Shown: one piece after another, positions 17,879-26,936 of the stretch | Position numbering within the stretch: position 1 is the stretch's first letter | Layout: each line of letters opens with the position of its first letter | NCBI RefSeq assembly: GCF_030818795.1 | Contig: NZ_JAUTAY010000001.1 | Location: forward strand, 2,976,001 to 3,040,000 | Direction of reading: 5' to 3' | Length of the DNA stretch: 64,000 nucleotides | From: Microbacterium sp. SORGH_AS_0862 | GTDB taxonomy: Bacteria > Actinomycetota > Actinomycetes > Actinomycetales > Microbacteriaceae | Notes under the pieces: generated by a model | What the model saw: only the letters and a program-made list of their open reading frames with translations | Database searches by the model: none | Told to the model about the DNA's origin: nothing | Position numbers and translations under genes: made by a program

Positions 17879-19000
17879 GTGACATTGTTCGAGACCCCCG
17901 GCGCGCTCGCGCCCGAGCCGCCGCGTCGACGCATGCCGCGGGGCGCGGTGGCCGGAATCTGGGCGCTGGTCGTCGCTCTGCTGGCGCTGCTGGGGATGTC
18001 CTTCCTGCCGAGCCCGTACGTGATCGAGCGTCCCGGGCCCGTCTACAACACGCTCGGCGAGGTCACCGACGCCGACGGCAAGGACGTGCCGTTGATCGCC
18101 ATCGACGGTGCCGAGACCTATCCCACGGACGGATCGCTGGACCTGCTGACCGTGCAGGTCGTCGGCTCGCCCGAGCAGCGGCTGTCCTGGCTGGATGCGG
18201 CCGTCGCGTGGTTCGACCCGACCAAGGCCGTCGTCCCGATGGAGCAGATCTTTCCGACCGGGCAGACGAGCGAGCAGCGGTCGGAGCAGAACACCGCGAT
18301 GATGGTGGACTCGCAGGCGGATGCCACCGCCGCCGCGCTCACGCATCTCGGCTACGACGTGAACCCGCAGCTTCAAGTCACCGCCGTCGCCGACGGATCG
18401 CCCGCGAGCGGTCAGCTCCAGGCGGGTGATCGCGTCCTGCAGGCGAACGGCACGGCTGTCACGACCGCCGAGGGTCTGCGGCGCATCATCAACGACGGCG
18501 CAGGCGCCCCCGTCCAGGTCCTCGTCGACCGCGGCGGTGCTCAGGAGACCGTCACGGTCACACCGCAGGAGGGGACGGGCGAGGCCGCGGGCGTGTGGCA
18601 GATCGGCATCACCCTCACCGTCTCCTACACCTTCCCTTTCGACGTGCAGGTGCAGCTCAACAACGTCGGGGGGCCGTCGGCGGGCATGATGTTCGCACTC
18701 GGAATGATCGATCAGCTCACACCGGGCGAGCTCAACGGAGGCGCGCAGGTCGCCGGGACCGGAACCATCAGCGCCGACGGGCAGGTGGGACCCATCGGCG
18801 GTATCCGCCAGAAACTGTGGGGCGCGCACGACGCGGGTGCCCAGTACTTCCTCGCCCCCGAGAGCAACTGCGACGAGGTCGTGGGTCACATCCCCGACGG
18901 TCTCCGGGTCTTCTCGGTGTCGACGCTCGATGACGCCGTGGACGTGCTGGGTGCGATCTCCTCCGACGCCGATCTGGACGCGCTTCCCACCTGCAGCTGA
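17879..19000 (+). CDS. Membrane-anchored PDZ and Lon-type protease (YlbL-like)
   Basis: A 373-residue protein starting at GTG 17879 with AAAGAGG upstream. One N-terminal membrane helix (residues ~24-42, AVAGIWALVVALLALLGMSF) anchors an extracytoplasmic body. A PDZ domain covers about 150-235. The C-terminal part is the Lon catalytic fold with nucleophile in GGPSAGMMFALGM and the partner lysine in GGIRQKLWGA. The family trims secreted or membrane proteins in Gram-positives. It lies directly upstream of the UPF0182 gene. Confidence 0.92.
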   Translation: MTLFETPGALAPEPPRRRMPRGAVAGIWALVVALLALLGMSFLPSPYVIERPGPVYNTLGEVTDADGKDVPLIAIDGAETYPTDGSLDLLTVQVVGSPEQRLSWLDAAVAWFDPTKAVVPMEQIFPTGQTSEQRSEQNTAMMVDSQADATAAALTHLGYDVNPQLQVTAVADGSPASGQLQAGDRVLQANGTAVTTAEGLRRIINDGAGAPVQVLVDRGGAQETVTVTPQEGTGEAAGVWQIGITLTVSYTFPFDVQVQLNNVGGPSAGMMFALGMIDQLTPGELNGGAQVAGTGTISADGQVGPIGGIRQKLWGAHDAGAQYFLAPESNCDEVVGHIPDGLRVFSVSTLDDAVDVLGAISSDADLDALPTCS

Positions 19001-19063
19001 CCGATCGCCGTGCATAGCGGGCTCACGGCGACCGTCGGCGTATGCCCCTCGTAGGATGAAGGG

Positions 19064-21964
19064 GTGACTTCGACCGCAGCGCCGACGCCCGTCCCTGTCA
19101 ATAGATCCCGGCGGGTGATCGCGATCTCGCTTGCCGTCATCGCGGCGCTCGCGGTGGCGTTCTTCCTCTTCGCGAGCCTCTACGCCGACTGGCTCTGGTA
19201 CGACCAGCTCGGTTACTCGTCGGTTCTGACCACGCAGTGGCTCTGGCGCGCGGCGATGTTCGTCGTCGGCTTCCTGGGGATGGCCATCCCCATCTGGATC
19301 ACGATCCAGCTCGCGTATCGGCTGCGCCCGGTCTATGTGCGTCTGAGCTCCCAGCTCGACCGGTACCAGGAGGTCGTCGAGCCGCTGCGCCGCCTCGCGA
19401 TGTGGGGAATCCCGGTCTTCTTCGGCTTCTTCGCAGGCTTCGCGACCTCCGCGCAGTGGGAGACAGCGGCGCTCTGGCTGGGCGGCGTGCACACCGACAC
19501 CGCCGACCCGCAGTTCGGCATGGACACCGGTTTCTACCTGTTCGCGCTGCCGTTCTACCAGGGGGCGGTCGGTTTCGCCTCGGCCGTCGTGCTGGTGGCG
19601 CTGCTGGTGACGGCGCTCGTGTCCTACCTGTACGGTTCGGTGCGCATCGGCCAGCGCGAACTGCGCATCTCGAAGCCTGCCCGCATCCAGCTCGCGATCA
19701 TCGCCGGTCTCTACCTGCTGCTGCAGGGCGCGAGCCTGTTCCTCGACCGCTTCGGCACCTTGACGCAGGCGGGCGACCGGATCACGGGTGCGAGCTACAC
19801 GACCGTCAACGCGACGATCCCCGGGCTCACGATCCTCTCGATCGTCGCCGCCTTCGTCGCCGTCCTCTTCTTCGTCACGGCCGTCATCGGACGCTGGCGC
19901 TACCCGCTGATCGCGACCGCGCTGCTGGTGGTCACCTCGCTCGTCGTCGGGGTCGCGTACCCGTGGATCCTCAACACCGTCCAGGTGCGGCCCAACCAGC
20001 GCACGCTCGAGATGCCGTACTTCGAGCGGAACCTCGACGCGACGAAGGCGGCGTTCAACATCGAGGGTCTCGACACGACGTCGTACGACGCGAAGACCGA
20101 TGCCGAGCCCGGACAGCTGCGCTCGGACGCCGAGACGACCGCATCCATCCGCATCATGGACCCCGCGATCATCCAGCCGACCGTGCGCCAGCTGCAGCAG
20201 TATCGCCCGTACTACCGCTTCGAGGACCCGCTCGATGTGGACCGGTACAAGATCGACGGTCAGACGCAGGACACCGTGGTCTCGGTGCGCGAGGTGAACA
20301 CCGCTGGTCTCGGCGATGCGGCGTCGTGGCAGAACTCCACCCTCGTCTACACCCACGGTTACGGTCTCGTGGTCGCCAAGGGCAACGAGCGCACGACCGA
20401 CGGCGACCCCGTCTTCATCGAGGGCAGCATTCCCGCATCCGGGTTCCTGACCGACGAGAAGTACGAGCCGCGGATCTACTTCGGCGAGAACTCCCCGGCG
20501 TACTCCATCGTGGGTGCGCCAGACGGCACGACGCCGATCGAGCTGGACTACCCGTCGGCGAGCGACGGCGGCAACGACACCCGCACGACCTTCGACGGCG
20601 ACGGCGGCCCGTCCATCGGGAACATGTTCAACCGCCTGATCTACGCACTGAAGTTCCAGTCGGAGCAGATCGTCTTCTCCGACTCCATCAACGAGAAGTC
20701 GCAGATCCTGTATGACCGCGACCCCGCGGTACGCGTGCAGAAGGCAGCGCCGTACCTCACTCTCGACTCCGACCCGTACCCGAGCGTCGTGGACGGCCGC
20801 GTGGTGTGGATCGTCGACGGCTACACGACGAGCGACCAGTACCCGTACTCGACGGCGACGAGCATGTCGCAGGCCATCGAGGACGCGAACAACCCGACTC
20901 CGCGCGTCGCGCTCGACAACGTCAACTACATCCGCAACTCGGTGAAGGCGACCGTCGACGCTTACGACGGCAAGGTCACCCTCTACGCCTGGGACGACAC
21001 CGACCCGCTGCTGAAGGCGTGGCAGAACGTCTTCCCGACGACGATCAAGCCGGTCTCGGACATGTCCGCCGACCTCATGAGCCACGTGCGGTATCCGACC
21101 GATCTGTTCAAGGTGCAGCGCGCCATGCTCGGCGAGTACCACGTCGACACGGCCCAGTCGCTCTACGAGCGCGACAACGCCTGGTCCACGCCGGCCGACC
21201 CGCAGAACCCCGACGTCAACCAGCCGCCGTACTACCTGAGCATGAAGATGCCGGGTCAGGACGAGCCGAGCTACTCGATGTTCACGAGCTTCATCCCGCA
21301 GTCGACGGGCACGGAGTCGCGCAACGTCCTGATGGGCTACCTCTCGGTCGACTCGGATGCCGGCAGTCAGGCGGGCGTGAAGAGCCCCGACTACGGCAAG
21401 CTGAGGCTCTTGGAGATCACGGCCGGCGCCACCATCCCCGGTCCCGGCCAGGTGCAGAACACCTTCAACTCGGATCCCGGGATCTCTGCGCAGATCAACA
21501 TCCTGAAGCAGGGCCAGTCGAACGTCATCAACGGCAACCTGCTGACCCTGCCCGTCGGTGGCGGACTGCTGTACGTGCAGCCGGTGTTCGTGCAGGCCTC
21601 CAGCGGTACGCAGCTGCCCCAGTTGCAGAAGGTGCTCGTCGCCTTCGGCACCGAGGTCGCGTTCGAGGACACCCTAAACGAAGCGCTCAACGCGCTGTTC
21701 GGCGGCGACTCCGGCGCCAACGCGGGTGATCAGGACGTCGCGCCCGATCCGGGGACGACTCCCTCGCCCGAGCAGACCGGTGGCAGCGACGGCTCGTCCG
21801 GTGGCGCGACCGGAAGCCCGGACTACCAGGCCGCGCTGCAGGATGCCCGACAGGCGCTGCTCGACCGCGATGCCGCTCTCAAGGCCGGCGACTGGACCAA
21901 GTACGGCGAGGCGGACAGCCGGCTCACCGCCGCGGTCGACAAGCTGATCCAGCTCGGCGGCTGA
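19064..21964 (+). CDS. UPF0182 family large membrane protein
   Basis: A 966-residue protein starting at GTG 19064. The first ~330 residues contain about seven transmembrane helices; the remainder is a large, mostly extracytoplasmic domain with DRDPAVRVQKAAPYL and a proline/glycine/serine-rich linker near 880-910, then a short helical C-terminus. The family is conserved across actinobacteria next to the Lon-like protease gene; its function is unknown. The last 261 bases of the gene are repeated 873 bases downstream, so 22,577-22,837 is a non-functional copy of its 3' end. Confidence 0.93.
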   Translation: MTSTAAPTPVPVNRSRRVIAISLAVIAALAVAFFLFASLYADWLWYDQLGYSSVLTTQWLWRAAMFVVGFLGMAIPIWITIQLAYRLRPVYVRLSSQLDRYQEVVEPLRRLAMWGIPVFFGFFAGFATSAQWETAALWLGGVHTDTADPQFGMDTGFYLFALPFYQGAVGFASAVVLVALLVTALVSYLYGSVRIGQRELRISKPARIQLAIIAGLYLLLQGASLFLDRFGTLTQAGDRITGASYTTVNATIPGLTILSIVAAFVAVLFFVTAVIGRWRYPLIATALLVVTSLVVGVAYPWILNTVQVRPNQRTLEMPYFERNLDATKAAFNIEGLDTTSYDAKTDAEPGQLRSDAETTASIRIMDPAIIQPTVRQLQQYRPYYRFEDPLDVDRYKIDGQTQDTVVSVREVNTAGLGDAASWQNSTLVYTHGYGLVVAKGNERTTDGDPVFIEGSIPASGFLTDEKYEPRIYFGENSPAYSIVGAPDGTTPIELDYPSASDGGNDTRTTFDGDGGPSIGNMFNRLIYALKFQSEQIVFSDSINEKSQILYDRDPAVRVQKAAPYLTLDSDPYPSVVDGRVVWIVDGYTTSDQYPYSTATSMSQAIEDANNPTPRVALDNVNYIRNSVKATVDAYDGKVTLYAWDDTDPLLKAWQNVFPTTIKPVSDMSADLMSHVRYPTDLFKVQRAMLGEYHVDTAQSLYERDNAWSTPADPQNPDVNQPPYYLSMKMPGQDEPSYSMFTSFIPQSTGTESRNVLMGYLSVDSDAGSQAGVKSPDYGKLRLLEITAGATIPGPGQVQNTFNSDPGISAQINILKQGQSNVINGNLLTLPVGGGLLYVQPVFVQASSGTQLPQLQKVLVAFGTEVAFEDTLNEALNALFGGDSGANAGDQDVAPDPGTTPSPEQTGGSDGSSGGATGSPDYQAALQDARQALLDRDAALKAGDWTKYGEADSRLTAAVDKLIQLGG

Positions 21965-21983
21965 GCCGCATCCGCTTCGGCTC

Positions 21984-22014
21984 GCGCCGGTCCCGCATCT
22001 CGCGGGGCCGGCGC
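21984..22014 (+). terminator. Stem-loop after the UPF0182 gene
   Basis: Arms 21,984-21,996 and 22,002-22,014 pair at 12 of 13 positions around a five-base loop, 19 bases after the stop codon. It is followed only by GTTCGTCTT, so termination may need help from a protein factor. The same stem recurs in copy 2 at 22,857-22,887. Confidence 0.7.
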
Positions 22015-22030
22015 GTTCGTCTTCACCACC

Positions 22031-22103
22031 CCGCGAGACTGCATCTTCGCGACGAGATCACGGTACTTACCCGTGATCTCGTGCTCGAGATGCAGTCTCG
22101 CGG
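22031..22103. repeat. Long intergenic hairpin between the UPF0182 gene and crtEb
   Basis: Two 33-base arms (22,031-22,063 and 22,071-22,103) pair at 28 positions with a five-base internal mismatch and a seven-base loop. The arms begin CCGCGAGACTGCATCT. It sits between two convergent genes, which suits a bidirectional terminator, but its length and regularity also suit a dispersed palindromic repeat. A second copy at 22,904-22,976 belongs to the local duplication, so this window cannot show whether it is repeated elsewhere. Confidence 0.75.
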
Positions 22104-22381
22104 TGCGGAGAGGAGGATGCGGGGCGCGCGTCAGGCGGTGAGCATGGCGTACCAGATGAGCAGCAGGGTCGTGCCGAAGCCGCCCAGCTGGTTGAGCCAC
22201 AGGAACCGACCCACCCGACCGTGGCGCGCTCGCACGTCTCATCGGTGATCGAGCGGTAGGGCCAGAGGGTGAGCAGGTACGGGATGACGAGCAGGGCGCG
22301 AGCGGTCCCGGCCAGGCCGACGCGAGCATCACGAGACCCGCTGCGAGATAGCACCCGAGCGCGAACCACACGTCCACCGTG

Positions 22382-22576
22382 CGCCGCGCACGGTGGACGG
22401 TGTGGTTGCGCTCGGGTGCTATCCTCGCAGCGGGTCTCGTGTGCTCGCGTCGGCTGGCCGGACCGCTCGGCGCCCTGCTCGTCATCCCGTACCTGCTCAC
22501 CCTTGGCCCTACCCGCTCGATCACCGATGAGACGTTCGTCTTCACCACCCCGCGAGACGCTGCGAGATAGCACCGA
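22382..22576. repeat. Fold-back inverted copy of crtEb sequence and junction mosaic
   Basis: At 22,372-22,400 the sequence turns back on itself around the near-palindrome GTGCGCCGCGCAC. The next ~150 bases are the reverse complement of crtEb sequence (equivalent to about 23,115-23,270), with at least six one-base insertions or losses. Then follow short forward pieces: 22,533-22,558 copies 22,016-22,041, and 22,557-22,576 copies crtEb sequence near 23,217. Copy 2 of the long repeat then begins at 22,577. No gene or transposase is present. The pattern fits a chimeric or poorly polished assembly junction better than an insertion sequence. Confidence 0.8.
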
Positions 22577-23271
22577 GGCGACTCCGGCGCCAACGCGGGT
22601 GATCAGGACGTCGCGCCCGATCCGGGGACGACTCCCTCGCCCGAGCAGACCGGTGGCAGCGACGGCTCGTCCGGTGGCGCGACCGGAAGCCCGGACTACC
22701 AGGCCGCGCTGCAGGATGCCCGACAGGCGCTGCTCGACCGCGATGCCGCTCTCAAGGCCGGCGACTGGACCAAGTACGGCGAGGCGGACAGCCGGCTCAC
22801 CGCCGCGGTCGACAAGCTGATCCAGCTCGGCGGCTGAGCCGCATCCGCTTCGGCTCGCGCCGGTCCCGCATCTCGCGGGGCCGGCGCGTTCGTCTTCACC
22901 ACCCCGCGAGACTGCATCTTCGCGACGAGATCACGGTACTTACCCGTGATCTCGTGCTCGAGATGCAGTCTCGCGGTGCGGAGAGGAGGATGCGGGGGCG
23001 CGCGTCAGGCGGTGAGCATGGCGTACCAGATGAGCAGCAGGGTCGTGCCGAAGCCGCCCAGCTGGTTGAGCCACAGGAACCGACCCCACCCGACCGTGGC
23101 GCGCTCGCACGTCTCATCGGTGATCGAGCGGTAGGGCCAGAGGGTGAGCAGGTACGGGATGACGAGCAGGGCGCCGAGCGGTCCCGGCCAGGCCGACGCG
23201 AGCATCACGAGACCCGCTGCGAGATAGCACCCGAGCGCGAACCACACCGTCCACCGTGCGCCGCGCACGGT
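22577..23271. repeat. Copy 2 of the ~0.69-kb direct repeat
   Basis: It begins inside a fragment of the UPF0182 gene (22,577-22,837, no start) and runs through the terminators into the intact crtEb gene. Offset from copy 1 is 873 bases at the left end and 877 at the right. Of 21,965-23,004, which has no intact gene, everything is accounted for by this repeat structure and the hairpins listed separately. Confidence 0.9.
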
Positions 23272-23889
23272 CGCGATCGAGGAGATGCCGGCCTCGCGGT
23301 CGGCAGTGACGTCCTGCACGGCGCCGAACGCGTGGGAGGCGACGCCCCACAGCGCGAAGGCGACGAGGACGGCGATGAGGCCCGGCGTGAAGGTCGCGCC
23401 GGCGAGCACGAGGCCGTAGACCGCGGGAGAGAAGAAGTGGATGCTGCTCGTCATCGAATCGGCGAACGGCACCTCCTTGAGGCGCAGCGGCGGCGCCGAG
23501 TAGAACACCACGAAGAACAGGCTGATCGCGAGCACGACCCAGGATGCGGGCGAGCCGACGACGACGAGGTAGACGACGAACGGCAGGCAGGAGAGAGCTG
23601 CCGCCCACAGCGTGATCCGGTGCATCCGGCGATCGAGGACGGCTCCGTGCGCGCCGCCCTTGCGCGGATTGCGCAGGTCCGACTCGTAGTCGAAGACGTC
23701 GTTCACGCCGTACATCGCGAGGTTGTACGGGACGAGGAAGAACAGCGTGCCGACGACCAGCGTCAGATCGACCGTGCGCGTGGTCATCACCACGGCCGCC
23801 GCGAACGGGAACGCCGTGTTGATCCAGCTCACGGGGCGCGACGAGACGAACAGCGTGCGAAGCACGCCGGCGGGGCGAAGGTCGGTCAT
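23005..23889 (-). CDS. crtEb: Lycopene elongase (UbiA-type prenyltransferase, CrtEb)
   Basis: A 294-residue integral membrane prenyltransferase with about eight helices. The prenyl-diphosphate motif is NDVFDYESD and a second acidic motif is in VQDVTADREAGI. In the C50 pathway this enzyme adds two dimethylallyl units to lycopene to give flavuxanthin-type products. The gene ends the crt operon; its ATG at 23,889 overlaps the stop of crtYf (ATGA). Its 3' part is duplicated in damaged form at 22,131-22,394, but this copy is intact. Confidence 0.92.
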   Translation of the reverse strand: MTDLRPAGVLRTLFVSSRPVSWINTAFPFAAAVVMTTRTVDLTLVVGTLFFLVPYNLAMYGVNDVFDYESDLRNPRKGGAHGAVLDRRMHRITLWAAALSCLPFVVYLVVVGSPASWVVLAISLFFVVFYSAPPLRLKEVPFADSMTSSIHFFSPAVYGLVLAGATFTPGLIAVLVAFALWGVASHAFGAVQDVTADREAGISSIATVRGARWTVWFALGCYLAAGLVMLASAWPGPLGALLVIPYLLTLWPYRSITDETCERATVGWGRFLWLNQLGGFGTTLLLIWYAMLTA

Positions 23890-24191
23890 GCGGTCTTCCG
23901 GGTCGGGAGCAGCGAGAGCACGGCGGGAACGCCGAACGCTGCGCACAGCGGATAAGAGAAGTCCTCGATCGGCGCCAGTCCGATCCGGATGCCGCTCAGA
24001 TGCTCCGCGGGGTAGGTGAACAGATCGAGGGCGATCATCACGTTATCGAAGACGGCGGTCAGCGTGAACAGCACGACGGCGGCGACGACGCTGGCCCGCA
24101 TCCTTCGGGCGAAGCCGGGCCGGCGGGCACTGATCGCGGTCACGACGGCGGTCACCAGGACGAAGGGCAGAACGATCAGCGGGTAGGTCAT
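23886..24191 (-). CDS. crtYf: C50 carotenoid cyclase subunit (CrtYf-like)
   Basis: A 101-residue membrane protein with three helices and the cyclase-domain motif GLAPIEDFSYPL. Such half-size proteins pair with CrtYe to form a heterodimeric cyclase acting on the ends of C50 lycopene derivatives. Whether the rings are epsilon (decaprenoxanthin) or gamma (sarcinaxanthin) cannot be read from sequence by eye. Start ATG 24,191 overlaps the stop of crtYe. Confidence 0.85.
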   Translation of the reverse strand: MTYPLIVLPFVLVTAVVTAISARRPGFARRMRASVVAAVVLFTLTAVFDNVMIALDLFTYPAEHLSGIRIGLAPIEDFSYPLCAAFGVPAVLSLLPTRKTA

Positions 24192-24514
24192 GCCGCGTCC
24201 CGTCGGCGCTGGGCGACCCGCAGGGATGCGGCGTGCACGACGAGCGCGAGGTAGCACAGGAACGCGAGGAACACCGGCTCCTCGAGGGGGAGGTGCGGCG
24301 CAAGGTCGATGCCCACCAGCAGCGGGCTGCCACCCTTGACGAAGACACCCGTCACGATGCCGACGGCGTCCCAGAGCAGCAAGAAGGCGGTGCCGATGCC
24401 GACGGCGGCCGCTGTGCGCCCCGGACGCGCCCACAGCGCCAGCCGGAACCGAGCGTCGAGTGCGCCCACCCCGGCGATGCTGATGAGCAGCGCCAGCAGG
24501 TAGAGACCCGGCAT
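24188..24514 (-). CDS. crtYe: C50 carotenoid cyclase subunit (CrtYe-like)
   Basis: A 108-residue membrane protein of the lycopene-cyclase-domain family, with three helices and HLPLEEPVFLAFLCY, the conserved PxEE motif. It is expected to work as a heterodimer with the next gene product. Its start shares one base with the stop of crtI (TGATG), so translation is coupled. The alternative GTG at 24,517 would add one residue. Confidence 0.85.
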   Translation of the reverse strand: MPGLYLLALLISIAGVGALDARFRLALWARPGRTAAAVGIGTAFLLLWDAVGIVTGVFVKGGSPLLVGIDLAPHLPLEEPVFLAFLCYLALVVHAASLRVAQRRRDAA

Positions 24515-26067
24515 CACACCGCCTCGGCCGCCGGCTCGGCGAGGGGGCCCGCGGTGCGGTCGCCGCGCATCCGCTTCACGACGAGCTCGGCGGAGATGAG
24601 ACACATCGGAAGCCCGATCCCCGGTAGCACGGAGGCGCCCGCGTAGTACAGCCCGTCCACCTTCGCAGACGCGTTGCGAGGGCGGAACAGCGCACTCTGC
24701 CTGAGCGGATGCGCGAGACCGAGGGCATTGCCGCGCCAGGCGTGCAGGTCGGTCTCGAAGTCGCCGGGGGCGATCGTGCGGCGCACGACGATGCGATCGC
24801 GCAGGTCGGGCACGCCGCACCAGGCGGCGATCTGATCGATGGCCGCATCCGCCGCGCGTTCGATCACGGCGTCACCGGCCCCGTCGACACCGCCGTGGCC
24901 GAGGCCCGGGTCGGCCGGGATCGGCACCAGGACGAACAGGTTCTCGTGGCCCTCCGGCGCGACGGAGAGGTCGGTCGCGCTGGGTCGGCAGACATACAGC
25001 GACGCCGGATCCGGGATGCGGGTCGCATCGCCGAAGATCGCGGCGAAGTTCGTGCGCCAGTCCTCGGTGAACAGGAGCGTGTGGTGCGTGAGCTCGGGAA
25101 GCTCGCCCTTCACGCCGAGCAGCACGAGCAGCGCGCCGTAGCTGGGTGTCTTCGACTGCCACCAGGACTCCGGGTAGGTGCGGTAGCGCTCCGGGACGAG
25201 GCGGGTCTCGGTGTGGTGCAGGTCGGCGCTGGAAACCACGACGTCGGCGTCGAAGCGGCGCCCGTCGGCGGTCACGACTCCGCGCGCGACGCCGTCGGCG
25301 ACGAGGATGCGCTCGACGCTCGCGCCGGTTTCGATCACGACACCGCGTTCCGTGGCGAGGCGCGCGATGGCGTCGATCAGCGCGGTGAAGCCGCCCTGCG
25401 GGTAGCGCACCCGATCGTCGAGATCGAGGTGGCTCATGAGGTGGTACAGGCTCGGCAGCTGATACGGCGAGCCGCCCAGGAAGACTCCTGCGTAGCCGAG
25501 GATCTGGCGGAGCCGGGTGTCGGTGAAACGTCTGTCGATCCTGGACTGCAGTGGTTGCGTGAGCAGTCGCGTCAGGTGGCCCAGCCGGCGCAGGATCGCG
25601 GGGTCGGTGAGGTTGCCGAGCGACTCGTACGTGTCGTAGAGGAAGCGGTCGACCGCGAGGTCGTACGCCTCGCCGGCCGAGTCCAGGTATGCGTCCAGGC
25701 GCGCGCCGGCTCCCGGTTCGATCGACTCGAACAGCGCGGTCGCCTCCTCGCGACCCGACACGACGTCGACGGGCGCCTCGTCCAGGTGCGATTCGGCGTA
25801 GACGCGGTAGGCGGGGACCAGGTCGACGAGATCGAGTTGCTCCGCGGTCGTCGTGCCGAGTAGCCGGAAGAAGTGGTCGAACACCTCCGGCATGAGATAC
25901 CAGCTGGGGCCGGTGTCGAAGCGGAAGCCGTCGCGCTCCCACGATCCCGCCCGGCCGCCCACCTCGGCACGCCCCTCGAGCAGGGTGACGTCGTGCCCGT
26001 CGGTCGCGAGCAGCGCGGCCGTGGCGAGCCCTGCGATGCCGCCTCCGATGACGACGGTACGACTCAT
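24514..26067 (-). CDS. crtI: Phytoene desaturase
   Basis: A 517-residue FAD-dependent desaturase of the CrtI family. The Rossmann motif VVIGGGIAGLATAALL is at residues 5-20, followed by GGRAGSWERDGFRFDTGPSW. The C-terminus has YYAGASVLPGIGLPMC, the usual CrtI C-terminal dinucleotide motif. It converts phytoene to lycopene by four desaturations at the membrane. Its ATG overlaps the stop of crtB by four bases. Confidence 0.95.
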   Translation of the reverse strand: MSRTVVIGGGIAGLATAALLATDGHDVTLLEGRAEVGGRAGSWERDGFRFDTGPSWYLMPEVFDHFFRLLGTTTAEQLDLVDLVPAYRVYAESHLDEAPVDVVSGREEATALFESIEPGAGARLDAYLDSAGEAYDLAVDRFLYDTYESLGNLTDPAILRRLGHLTRLLTQPLQSRIDRRFTDTRLRQILGYAGVFLGGSPYQLPSLYHLMSHLDLDDRVRYPQGGFTALIDAIARLATERGVVIETGASVERILVADGVARGVVTADGRRFDADVVVSSADLHHTETRLVPERYRTYPESWWQSKTPSYGALLVLLGVKGELPELTHHTLLFTEDWRTNFAAIFGDATRIPDPASLYVCRPSATDLSVAPEGHENLFVLVPIPADPGLGHGGVDGAGDAVIERAADAAIDQIAAWCGVPDLRDRIVVRRTIAPGDFETDLHAWRGNALGLAHPLRQSALFRPRNASAKVDGLYYAGASVLPGIGLPMCLISAELVVKRMRGDRTAGPLAEPAAEAV

Positions 26068-26936
26068 GAGCGTTCCTTCAGTGGTCCGGCGCCCAGCCAG
26101 GCGCGTGCGGCGAGAACGGCCTTCTGCGACGTGGGCACGCGCACCCGCCCCTCGGTGCTCGCCCCTCGGAGGCGCACGGAGAGTGCGGCGAAGAGGTCGT
26201 GGGCTGCGGTGACGGCCCTGCGGCAGTCCGGGGGGAGGAGGGGGATGGTGGCGGCCGCCATGGCGAGGTCGGCGTCGATCCGGTCGAGCACGTCGTCCCT
26301 CGTGCGCTCGACGCCGTCGACGGCGAGGTAGTCACGCCCGAGAGCGCCCGCGTCGTGCTCCAGGTCGCGAAGGAAGTTGACGTCCTGGAAGGCTCGCCCG
26401 AGAGCTCGCGCCCCGGCGATGAGATCTGCCGGGGGAGCGGAGGGGGAACGGCGCCCCGCATTCTCGAAGACGGCGAGGCACATGAGTCCCACCACCTCCG
26501 CCGATCCGTAGACGTAGGTGTCGTGCGAGACGTCGTCGTGCTCGCGCACGCCGAGATCCGTGCGCATCGAGGCGAAGAACGGGGCCGTCAGGTCCTCGCC
26601 GATTCCGCACTCCCGGGCCGTCAGGGCGAACGCGTGCACGACGAGGTTCGCGCTGAAGCCCCGCTCGACGGCCGCGCGGGTCTCCCGTTCGAACGCGTCG
26701 AGGATCTCCTCTTGCTGATCGGGGACCAGACCCGCTTCGCCGGCCGGTCCGTCCACGATCTCGTCCGCGACGCGGACGAGCGCGTAGACGTTGCGGATGT
26801 GGGGGCGGGTGCGCGGGCTGAGCAGACCCGTCGCCAGGGCGAACGAGGTGGAGTACGCGCGGATCACTGATGCGGCCGCGGCCACCGCCGTCCGGTCGTA
26901 GAGGGAGAGTCCGCTCGGCTGGTCCCGTGCGCTCAC
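26064..26936 (-). CDS. crtB: Phytoene synthase
   Basis: A 290-residue squalene/phytoene synthase. The start is GTG 26,936, overlapping the crtE stop. Motifs: SVIRAYSTSF, the first Asp-rich box VRVADEIVD, and the second in FQDVNFLRDLEHDAG with an adjacent GRDYL. It condenses two GGPP into phytoene. The longer open frame reaching 28,217 is an overlap with crtE on the same strand and is not native. Confidence 0.94.
   Translation of the reverse strand: MSARDQPSGLSLYDRTAVAAAASVIRAYSTSFALATGLLSPRTRPHIRNVYALVRVADEIVDGPAGEAGLVPDQQEEILDAFERETRAAVERGFSANLVVHAFALTARECGIGEDLTAPFFASMRTDLGVREHDDVSHDTYVYGSAEVVGLMCLAVFENAGRRSPSAPPADLIAGARALGRAFQDVNFLRDLEHDAGALGRDYLAVDGVERTRDDVLDRIDADLAMAAATIPLLPPDCRRAVTAAHDLFAALSVRLRGASTEGRVRVPTSQKAVLAARAWLGAGPLKERS

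Larger units (their letters stand above)
21704..22394. repeat. Copy 1 of a ~0.69-kb direct repeat (UPF0182 tail + terminators + 3' part of crtEb)
   Basis: This 691-base stretch matches 22,577-23,271 (695 bases) almost exactly. The only differences I find are four single-base losses, two of them in homopolymer runs, all in the non-UPF0182 half. It holds the last 261 bases of the UPF0182 gene, its terminator and a degraded minus-strand copy of the crtEb 3' end whose stop would be at 22,131. Copy 1 is therefore the intact one for UPF0182 and the broken one for crtEb. Confidence 0.9.

Noticed and set aside
17792..21142. An 1,116-codon open frame on the minus strand
   Set aside because: It is antisense to the Lon-like and UPF0182 genes, rich in Arg/Asp/His typical of a GC-rich shadow frame, with no domain.
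21965..23004. An insertion sequence explaining the repeats
   Set aside because: There is no transposase, no terminal inverted repeats and no target duplication; the pieces are all copies of local sequence.
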